A DNA stretch of 5,331 bases from positions 1-5,331 of the forward strand of contig CAKRRX010000165.1 in NCBI GenBank assembly GCA_934394595.1, written 5' to 3'. The stretch is from an uncultured Blautia sp. Lineage in GTDB: Bacteria; Bacillota; Clostridia; Lachnospirales; Lachnospiraceae. This document shows, piece by piece, positions 1 to 5,331 of the stretch. Every line of letters begins with the position of its first letter. The first letter of the stretch is position 1. Made by a program: the position numbers and the translations under genes. The notes under the pieces were generated by a model, which was not told where the DNA came from, made no database searches, and saw nothing but the letters and a program-made list of their open reading frames with translations.

Positions 1-15
1 TATTAATTTAAGATA

Positions 16-696
16 TCAGGGGTTCCCGTCTTTTGTATTTTCCGGCGTTTTTGCAGTCCCCGCCAAAGTTTCAGCCGGCTCCGGCATTTCAACGTCTGTT
101 ACATTTCCCTCATCCTCTACCCGTGCCTGCAAAGCAGCTCTCTCCCGGATACTTTTTTTGGGAGCTGCCTGAGCCTGGCGCTTTGCCTTATTTTTCGAAT
201 TGTCCACTGCATACACTCTTTCCGGCTGTGCTTTAGCGACCTTACATAGTCTGGTAACTCCCCACAACAGAAACAGCGGAAGCACAATGGCGGAAAAAAC
301 AAGGCTTATAGGTGACAATCCCAGGAAAAATGCCGTTCCCTGGAATATTACTTCCGGAATCAGCAGTGCCAGCACCAGCTTCTTGGTAAAACGGCTCCGA
401 TCTACACGATTGCTGTTTTTTGCACAATTAAATCCCACTGCTACTTCCCATACTGCCATAAGCAGATAACAGATTCCAATTCCCATCAGTAAGCTGCTCT
501 GCAGCCCATTGGTCGCAAGAAGCTCCTGATACTCCTGATTTCCTCTGTTTGCCTCCAATGCCGGTAAAAAATAGCCCATTCCATAGATAAGAGTAGAGGT
601 AAGTGCGGAAAATATCAGGAAAATACCGCCAAACATCAAGCACATCTTTCCATTGACCGCCTGACGTTCCAGCTTTTGTTTTTCTAATGGCTCCAT
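16..696 (-). CDS. Four-helix membrane protein of unknown function with charged C-terminal tail
   Basis: I do not recognise this family and assign no function. From the ATG at 696 it encodes 226 residues. Four hydrophobic stretches lie at about residues 18-40, 66-89, 106-126 and 129-149. The loop between helices 2 and 3 is basic (Lys, Arg-rich) and the loop between helices 1 and 2 is acidic, so by the positive-inside rule both ends should face the cytoplasm. Residues 150-226 form a hydrophilic tail, probably disordered: first basic (many Lys/Arg to about 193), then acidic and Pro/Thr/Glu-rich. There is no signal peptide and no catalytic motif that I can see. The start is chosen because an AGGA lies 6 nt upstream of this ATG; a TTG two codons earlier (702) is the alternative. 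A separate promoter precedes it, so a functional link to sbcDC is not implied. The reading frame is intact and ends at TGA 18-16. Confidence 0.85.
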   Translation of the reverse strand: MEPLEKQKLERQAVNGKMCLMFGGIFLIFSALTSTLIYGMGYFLPALEANRGNQEYQELLATNGLQSSLLMGIGICYLLMAVWEVAVGFNCAKNSNRVDRSRFTKKLVLALLIPEVIFQGTAFFLGLSPISLVFSAIVLPLFLLWGVTRLCKVAKAQPERVYAVDNSKNKAKRQAQAAPKKSIRERAALQARVEDEGNVTDVEMPEPAETLAGTAKTPENTKDGNP

Positions 697-702
697 AATC
701 AA

Positions 703-712
703 TCCTGCCTTT
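703..712 (-). promoter_or_regulatory. Ribosome binding site of the membrane-protein gene
   Basis: On the minus strand the sequence reads AAAGGCAGGA, followed by TTGATT and then ATG at 696. The AGGA core is 6 nt from the ATG, a good distance. It directly abuts the upstream in-frame TTG at 702, so the core favours the ATG. The AAAGG part could serve the TTG at 5 nt, so the choice is likely but not certain. Confidence 0.6.
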
Positions 713-746
713 CTCTGATAAAATAAAGGTTTTGATACATGAGTCT

Positions 747-775
747 AGTCTAACACAACCTCCCGCGCTTTTCAA
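747..775 (-). promoter_or_regulatory. SigA-type promoter with extended -10, upstream of the membrane-protein gene
   Basis: Reading the minus strand, TTGAAA (775-770; 5 of 6 matches to TTGACA) is followed by exactly 17 nt and then TAGACT (752-747; 4 of 6 matches to TATAAT). The three bases just before the -10 are TGT, which fits the TGn extended -10 element common in Gram-positive promoters. Initiation would fall near 740, giving a leader of about 45 nt with the ribosome binding site at its end. Its position between sbcC and the membrane-protein gene suggests that the latter has its own transcript. This is a consensus match only. Confidence 0.6.
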
Positions 776-813
776 CGTAAAGCATCCGGTCATAAGAAAC
801 TGCCGCTTATTTT

Positions 814-3800
814 TCAGCTGATCTGCCATTTCACGTGACTGCCTTTTTCATCCTTGCTCACAAGCAGCTGATCCTCAATCTCCTGTTTCAGTTCTGTTAC
901 ATGGGAAATAATGCCGATAAGCTTCCTTCCGCCGGCCAGCTCCTGCAGAACTTTCACTGCCTGTTCCCTGGAATGCTCGTCCAGAGAGCCAAATCCCTCA
1001 TCTACAAACATCACATCCAGATTTACTGCAGCAGAGCTTTCCTGAATCTGATCTGCCATGCCAAGAGCCAGAGCCAGAGCTGCCATAAAGGATTCCCCGC
1101 CGGAAAGAGTACGCACTTCCCTCTCTTTTCCTGTCACGTTGGAATACACCATCAGATCTAATCCCCTGTTTTTTCCTTTTCCGGCATTTTGGGCATCCAC
1201 CATCCGCAGTTCAAACTGACCTGCTGACATATGGAAGAACCTTCGGTTTGCCGCATACAGGATTTTTTCCAGATAATATCGCTGTACAAAGGTTTCCAGA
1301 TCCATACGGTTTCCAGATACATTTCCGGAAAGGAGCCTGTACAGATTTTCCAGTCTTGCATGGTTCTCAATGATCCTTCCCCGCTCCTGTATCCTGAGTC
1401 CCAGTCTGTTGCAGACTTCCCGATCTGTCTTATACTGCTCTTTGCACAGATTTAATTTTTCCTGTGCCTGCGTAAGGACAAGCTGTGCCTGCTCCATTTC
1501 CTCCTGGGCTTTATCAAGATCCGGCATTTCACGTCCCTGAATGGCTTTTTCAGCGGACTCTTTTGAAGCCTGAGAAGCAATTTTCTTCTGTTTCCAGGAA
1601 TCGATCTGGCCTTGCAGCTGGTCGGCATCACTTGGAGAATAATTTTCACAAACCTCTTTCCACTGTTTTTCTGCAATCCCTTTCTTCTTCAACAATTCCA
1701 AATAAGCCCTTTTCCTGTTTTCACAAAGCTCTTTTTGCTCCGGTAATTCGGACTGATATCTGTGGATCAATGTCTGACAATTATGGAATGCTTTTACAGA
1801 AGCTGCTGCCTTTTCCTGGGCTTCTTTATAAATAATTCCGGCACGTTCTTTTGCCGCTTTGGCTTTTTGACAGTCTGCACTGGCAGCAGCTTTGCTCTCA
1901 TAGATCCGGGAGTTACATAGTTCTTCCAGAAGCACCTGTGACCCATTTGCCGCAGCAGCTGCATCAGTGAGTTTCCCGGTTGCTTCCTCCATTGCGGCAC
2001 TGGCTCTGGCTTTTGCCTCATCCATCTGACCAAGAGCATCCTGCAAAGCGGCATATTTTTTTTCTGCCTTTTGCAAAATAATATGCTCTTCCTGAAGCTT
2101 CACTTTTTGCACTGCCAATATCGACAGGATTTCCTGTGTCAGCTGACCATTTAAATCAGCTGCCCCCACAGCTTCATCCTGTCCATGTTCCATACCGGTT
2201 ATCCGTGTACGAAGTTTTATCAATGCATCCTTCCATGCCTGCTCCAATTCTGCTGCCAGATCTGCAGCAGATCTGGCTTCTGCCGACAACTGCGCCTGAC
2301 TGTTACGAAGTTGTGAAACTTCCTTTTCCAACAGTTCCAGATCTTCCCTGGTAAAATCCAGATGTACGGACGTTTTGCTGCAAGGATGAGGGTGTTCCAG
2401 CGCACCACACACAGGGCAGGGTTTTCCCGGTACAAGCTCTTTTGCAAGGAAACCAGCCTGCTCATCCAGAAAGATCCGGCGCATGGACTCATATTTCTGG
2501 TTTTTGCTTTCGTAGGACTGGCTGGTTTTTGCATACGCAAGCTTCAGCTTCTGTGTCTTTTCCTGTAACTGCACTGCTCTTTCCCAGTTCTTTTTCATTT
2601 CCAGGGCATCTGCTTCCAGTTTTTCATTTTCCTGCATTTTTCCCTGCCACACAGCCAGCCTTACTTTAAGATCCGAAAGCTTTTCTGCCTGTTCCCGCCA
2701 TTTTTCTTCTTTTCGCCCAAGTTCTTCACCGGCAGCTTTGGTCTTTTTAACCGTGTCCTGTGCTTTTTCCAAAATCACCTGGTTCTTTTTCTGTTCTTCC
2801 TGAACCTGTTCAATTTTTGCATAAAGCTCCAGTTCCTTTTTTACACGCTGGGTTACCTCAGTGAAATTTTTCAGTTCCTGGTCTGCCTGTTCTTTTGCAG
2901 CCTTTTCTGCCTGTGCATCTGATCCGGCAGCTTCTTCCAGTTTTGGCATACAATTAAGCTGGTCATTCAGTGCGTTTTCTCCGTTTTTAACGCTTTTTTC
3001 TGCATCCTGATAACGGATGTATTCCCCTTTTATCTCGTGAGCACACCGGATCTGTCCTGCAAGAAGTTCCTTTTCTTTTATATCTGCTTCTGTCTCCTGG
3101 CATTCTTTTAAAGCTGTCTCTGCGGCTTTTTTCTGGGCAAAAAGCCCCTGCAGCTGATGGGCATTGGTACAGATATCCCTTTTTTTGTCACGGATCACAG
3201 ATGCTTTTTCCAGTTCCTTTAAAGCTTCTTTCCCCTCATTTTTCATTGTTTCACAAAGCATCTCCAGTTCCGGAAGGAATTGCTCCATTACCACGATTTC
3301 TCCATCCAGAATCTGTTTTTTCATCGTTTCCAGTTCCTTGGCCTTTTCATATTCCGGGGGGATTACCACATGGGCAGCTTCAGTCTGGCATACAGTCCGG
3401 ATCTGGGCAATCTCCTTTTCAAGGCCACGTTTCCTATTCATCAGCTCTTCCACGATATCCTGATACAATTCCGTATTAAAAAGCTTCCGGAAAATTACTT
3501 TTTTATCATCGGATTTTGCCCTGAGAAGCTCCATAAATTCTCCCTGGGCGATCATTGCCACCTGCATAAACTGATTCTTGGTCAGACCCACGATCTCTCC
3601 AAGCTTTTTGTCTGATTCTTTTGCCGGATATTCAGTTCCATCAGGCATAACCAGACTCACAGTCCCCGGCACTTCCCTTGTGGCTGTATTTTTTCCGGCG
3701 CCTCTTGTGAGCAGCTTCAGATGTCTGGGCACACGGCGAACCGTATAAAGCTCGTTCTTACCTTCGGAGAAAGTAAGCTCCACAAAAGGTTCTACATTCA

Positions 3801-4020
3801 TCTCCACATACTGGCTCTGCAGAACAACACCTTCCTTTTTATTAAGGCCGGAACTGGCTTCCCCATAAAGGGCGAACACTATGGCATCAAATATGGTGGT
3901 TTTTCCTGCACCGGTGTCTCCGGTTATGAGAAATAAATTCTGCTCAGCTTTCTGAAAATCAATTTCTGTCTTTTTTCCATAAGAGCCAAACGCCTGCATG
4001 GTAAGCTTTCGTGGTCTCAT
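814..4020 (-). CDS. sbcC: SbcC, ATPase subunit of the SbcCD nuclease (Rad50 homologue)
   Basis: SbcC is the SMC/Rad50-like ATPase that partners SbcD. ATP binding and hydrolysis control access of DNA ends and hairpins to the SbcD nuclease. The product has 1068 residues, close to the usual 1000-1150. The N-terminal ATPase half carries Walker A GDTGAGKTT (34-42) and a Q-loop with Gln159 in VAMIAQGEF. A long Glu/Lys/Gln/Ala-rich coiled coil runs from about 190 to 530. The zinc hook CPVCG (535-539) sits in the typical setting LVPGKPCPVCG followed by HP. The return coiled coil runs to about 890. The C-terminal ATPase half has the signature LSGGES (972-977), Walker B MFVDEGFGSLD (1004-1014) and the H-loop His1040 in IISH. 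All key residues are present. The start ATG overlaps the sbcD stop as ATGA and has AGGGGGTG (4033-4026) 5 nt upstream, inside sbcD, so translation of the two is probably coupled. The stop is TGA at 816-814. It is cytoplasmic and nucleoid-associated in the known family. Confidence 0.97.
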   Translation of the reverse strand: MRPRKLTMQAFGSYGKKTEIDFQKAEQNLFLITGDTGAGKTTIFDAIVFALYGEASSGLNKKEGVVLQSQYVEMNVEPFVELTFSEGKNELYTVRRVPRHLKLLTRGAGKNTATREVPGTVSLVMPDGTEYPAKESDKKLGEIVGLTKNQFMQVAMIAQGEFMELLRAKSDDKKVIFRKLFNTELYQDIVEELMNRKRGLEKEIAQIRTVCQTEAAHVVIPPEYEKAKELETMKKQILDGEIVVMEQFLPELEMLCETMKNEGKEALKELEKASVIRDKKRDICTNAHQLQGLFAQKKAAETALKECQETEADIKEKELLAGQIRCAHEIKGEYIRYQDAEKSVKNGENALNDQLNCMPKLEEAAGSDAQAEKAAKEQADQELKNFTEVTQRVKKELELYAKIEQVQEEQKKNQVILEKAQDTVKKTKAAGEELGRKEEKWREQAEKLSDLKVRLAVWQGKMQENEKLEADALEMKKNWERAVQLQEKTQKLKLAYAKTSQSYESKNQKYESMRRIFLDEQAGFLAKELVPGKPCPVCGALEHPHPCSKTSVHLDFTREDLELLEKEVSQLRNSQAQLSAEARSAADLAAELEQAWKDALIKLRTRITGMEHGQDEAVGAADLNGQLTQEILSILAVQKVKLQEEHIILQKAEKKYAALQDALGQMDEAKARASAAMEEATGKLTDAAAAANGSQVLLEELCNSRIYESKAAASADCQKAKAAKERAGIIYKEAQEKAAASVKAFHNCQTLIHRYQSELPEQKELCENRKRAYLELLKKKGIAEKQWKEVCENYSPSDADQLQGQIDSWKQKKIASQASKESAEKAIQGREMPDLDKAQEEMEQAQLVLTQAQEKLNLCKEQYKTDREVCNRLGLRIQERGRIIENHARLENLYRLLSGNVSGNRMDLETFVQRYYLEKILYAANRRFFHMSAGQFELRMVDAQNAGKGKNRGLDLMVYSNVTGKEREVRTLSGGESFMAALALALGMADQIQESSAAVNLDVMFVDEGFGSLDEHSREQAVKVLQELAGGRKLIGIISHVTELKQEIEDQLLVSKDEKGSHVKWQIS
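2255..2277. repeat. 23-nt near-perfect inverted repeat inside sbcC
   Basis: Arms GCCAGATCTGC and GCAGATCTGGC are exact reverse complements of 11 nt around a single central base (A at 2266). The repeat lies within the coding sequence for SbcC residues 582-589 (A-R-S-A-A-D-L-A), at the start of the return coiled coil and about 127 nt past the zinc-hook codons. It has essentially no loop, is not followed by a T-run and sits mid-gene, so it is not a terminator. Symmetry of the codons for this Ala-rich stretch may be chance. Confidence 0.8.
2404..2418 (-). other. Zinc-hook codons of SbcC (CPVCG)
   Basis: These codons encode Cys535-Pro-Val-Cys538-Gly. In the Rad50/SbcC family two such CxxC hooks from two molecules share one zinc ion and join the tips of the coiled coils. 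The hook sits almost exactly midway along the protein, with arms of roughly equal length either side. A third Cys (547) and two His (543, 545) follow closely. Confidence 0.93.
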
Positions 4021-5168
4021 TTTTTCACCCCCTGAACAGTATTGATGATATCCTTCAGGATTTCCTTTTCCTGATCATCTGTCTCATTAAGAAACTGACA
4101 GCACAGTTCAAAAGGATCTAACAGCTTATCCGGTGCCATTTTTTCAGAATAATCCGCCATTCTTCCATTCTCTCTTCGGATTTCCAGTAGGCCCGGAAAT
4201 GACAGTCGCAGGCGGTCCTGCATATCGATCACATCCAGATCTGCTTTATCTGTAAGCACCACTGTCACATAATCCTTACAGGCCTGTGTCAGCACCTGTT
4301 CCAGAGTTCCTCTGACCACTTTAACCTGGCGCAACGGAACCAGGGGCAGTACTTCTGTGTGAAGCTGCCCCTTTTCCTTTATATCAACCACAACAATTCC
4401 TTTTTCCTGCCCTGCCTCACTGACGGAACATGCCAGAGGCGTACCACAATAACGGACACATTCACTTCCCACTTTCATCGGCTTGTGAATGTGTCCCAAA
4501 GCTACATAATCAAATTTTTTCAGAATATCAGCAGACACCTGATCAATATTTCCCACAGTGCATATTTCTGATTCCATTCGCTCTACGTCTTCTGCCTTTT
4601 TCCCTGCCGGCAGATAAAACTGATGGCTTACCAGTATATTTCTCTGGGTTTCATCCACATTTTCCCTTTGTATCAGCCTGTGGATCGTCTCATTATAGGA
4701 AAGATTATTACCGTTTTCATCTGTTCCTGTGATCATTTTCACCATGGAAGGCTTCACAAAAGGGAGAAGATAAAAATTCACCGGGCCATATTCGTCCTGA
4801 AGTATAACTTTCTCAATATGTTCTCCTTCTTTTTGGGGCGGCATTCCGATCATATGGATATTCTGATGGTTCAACACACTTCGGAAACAGTTCACTCTTG
4901 GTCCGCTGTCATGGTTTCCGCTGATCATCATGATCACAGCCTTCGGAGCCGCTTCCTTCAGTGCTCCTGTAAAATGGTCAAAAACCTCCACCGCTTCTGC
5001 AGAGGGCACTGCTTTGTCATAAATATCTCCGGCGATCACAATGGCATCCGGCTTCTTTCTTCGAACTGCCTCTGTGATCTGCTCAAATATATATTCCTGA
5101 TCCTCCCTTAGATCCCGGTTGATCAATTTTAAACCGATATGCAAATCTGATAAATGGAAAAATTTCAT
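4017..5168 (-). CDS. sbcD: SbcD, nuclease subunit of the SbcCD complex (Mre11 homologue)
   Basis: SbcD is the metal-dependent phosphoesterase that, with SbcC, acts as an ATP-dependent double-strand exonuclease and a hairpin-cutting endonuclease in DNA repair. From the ATG at 5168 it has 383 residues, near the family norm of about 380-400. The calcineurin-like metallophosphoesterase motifs appear in order: DLHIG (Asp8, His10), GDIYD (Asp48), GNHD (Asn85, His86, Asp87), VSHQ (His182) and GHIH (His226, His228). By family knowledge Asp8, His10, Asp48, Asn85, His182, His226 and His228 bind the two manganese ions, and His86 is catalytic. The capping and C-terminal part follows from about residue 240 to the end, including CGTPLACSVSEA. 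The start is set by GGGAGGT 5 nt upstream and by the family's invariant beginning, in which the first strand leads straight to HLSDLHIG. An in-frame extension up to GTG 5288 is possible but lacks a ribosome site. The stop overlaps sbcC by 4 nt. Confidence 0.97.
   Translation of the reverse strand: MKFFHLSDLHIGLKLINRDLREDQEYIFEQITEAVRRKKPDAIVIAGDIYDKAVPSAEAVEVFDHFTGALKEAAPKAVIMMISGNHDSGPRVNCFRSVLNHQNIHMIGMPPQKEGEHIEKVILQDEYGPVNFYLLPFVKPSMVKMITGTDENGNNLSYNETIHRLIQRENVDETQRNILVSHQFYLPAGKKAEDVERMESEICTVGNIDQVSADILKKFDYVALGHIHKPMKVGSECVRYCGTPLACSVSEAGQEKGIVVVDIKEKGQLHTEVLPLVPLRQVKVVRGTLEQVLTQACKDYVTVVLTDKADLDVIDMQDRLRLSFPGLLEIRRENGRMADYSEKMAPDKLLDPFELCCQFLNETDDQEKEILKDIINTVQGVKK
4026..4033 (-). 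promoter_or_regulatory. Ribosome binding site of sbcC, inside the end of sbcD
   Basis: The minus strand reads AGGGGGTG followed by five A and then ATG at 4020. The G-rich core is 7 nt from the start. Together with the ATGA stop/start overlap it supports the chosen sbcC start and coupled translation with sbcD. Confidence 0.75.
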
Positions 5169-5172
5169 CCTG

Positions 5173-5179
5173 ACCTCCC
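5173..5179 (-). promoter_or_regulatory. Ribosome binding site that fixes the sbcD start
   Basis: The minus strand reads GGGAGGT, with the GGAGG core 5 nt before ATG 5168. It is the strongest Shine-Dalgarno match in the window. The upstream in-frame candidates (GTG 5288, ATG 5276, ATG 5243) have nothing comparable, so the short form of SbcD is the supported one. Confidence 0.8.
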
Positions 5180-5301
5180 GATTTCCTGTGTTTCCAAAAT
5201 CCTTTACTTCTATTACGTTATCACATTTTCGTCGGTTTGTCATTGTACTCTTAGCCACTTGGAGCTTTTTATCCATTTTTTTAAACACGTTCTAATCTGC
5301 T

Positions 5302-5331
5302 TTAATCCAGTCTGTCTGCCATCACCTGCAA
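5302..5331 (-). CDS. Possible C-terminal end of an upstream gene (partial)
   Basis: The minus strand, read in the frame that begins at the window edge, gives L-Q-V-M-A-D-R-L-D followed by TAA (5304-5302). Its composition looks like a soluble protein's C-terminus and the orientation matches the genes downstream. Only nine codons are visible, so it could equally be non-coding. A second frame is also open from the edge and runs to about 5241. No function can be assigned. Confidence 0.3.
   Translation of the reverse strand: MQVMADRLD

Noticed and set aside
776..813. Terminator after sbcC
   Set aside because: The only pairing seen is ATAAG with CTTAT across a 9-nt loop, plus a short GC pairing with a bulge. 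Neither forms a stable stem followed by a T-run.
428..829. 133-codon open frame on the minus strand crossing from the end of sbcC into the membrane gene
   Set aside because: It lies in another frame of two better-supported genes, spans their promoter region and has no plausible ribosome site or protein-like composition.
1059..1082. Tandem 6-nt repeat (three GCTCTG-like units) in sbcC
   Set aside because: It encodes the Ala-Leu repeat in the helix after the LSGGES signature, which is a normal conserved feature of the SbcC family.
4922..4936. 15-nt palindrome TGATCAT-C-ATGATCA in sbcD
   Set aside because: It has only 7-nt arms and falls on the conserved residues just before GNHD. Chance within coding sequence explains it.
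4623..5111. 162-codon open frame on the plus strand, antisense to sbcD
   Set aside because: It is fully opposite a strongly conserved gene, His/Phe/Ile-rich as expected of a complement of coding DNA, and has no ribosome binding site.
5217..5247. Possible sbcD promoter: TACAAT (5247-5242), or ATGACA (5243-5238) with TGT-GATAAC (5217-5222)
   Set aside because: TACAAT has no -35 element at a proper distance, and the second pair has a 15-nt spacer and a weak -10. A promoter is likely in this gap if the upstream gene ends at 5302, but I cannot single one out.
5169..5288. In-frame N-terminal extension of SbcD by 40 codons from GTG 5288
   Set aside because: It has no ribosome binding site and is rich in Lys, Asn and Arg. 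It also adds residues before a family start that normally begins at the first beta strand. The strong GGGAGGT site is at the internal ATG 5168.
5283..5292. Possible LexA (SOS) box, GAACGTGTTT on the minus strand, upstream of sbcD
   Set aside because: The Gram-positive LexA box is GAAC-N4-GTTC. Here the half-sites are separated by only 2 nt and the second half ends in T rather than C, so the spacing is wrong.

Overview
The window looks like ordinary chromosome from a low-to-moderate-GC Firmicute. The short protein lengths, strong GGAGG-type ribosome binding sites and the SbcC/SbcD sequence style suggest a gut Clostridia of the Lachnospiraceae type. That placement is an inference from sequence feel, not a database match. 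Every gene I can support is on the minus strand, so the region reads from high to low coordinates.

The right edge (5302-5331) may hold the last nine codons of an upstream gene. After a 133-bp gap comes sbcD (5168-4017), the manganese-dependent nuclease subunit of the SbcCD complex. It overlaps by 4 bp (ATGA) with sbcC (4020-814), the ABC-type ATPase subunit with long coiled coils and a CPVCG zinc hook. The two are clearly one operon and both look intact. All metal-binding motifs of SbcD, and the Walker A, Q-loop, zinc hook, signature, Walker B and H-loop motifs of SbcC, are present. Together they make the bacterial counterpart of Mre11-Rad50, which trims DNA ends, opens hairpins and cruciforms, and clears protein-blocked ends.

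A 117-bp gap (697-813) after sbcC carries a good SigA-type promoter with an extended -10 element. It probably drives the last gene (696-16), a four-helix membrane protein of unknown function with a long charged cytoplasmic tail. This gene therefore seems to be transcribed separately, and nothing in its sequence ties it to SbcCD. The left edge (1-15) is AT-rich and too short to interpret.

I found no RNA gene, mobile element, CRISPR array or attachment site, and no sign of an undescribed multi-gene system. The most notable structural item is a 23-nt near-perfect inverted repeat inside sbcC, just past the zinc-hook codons.
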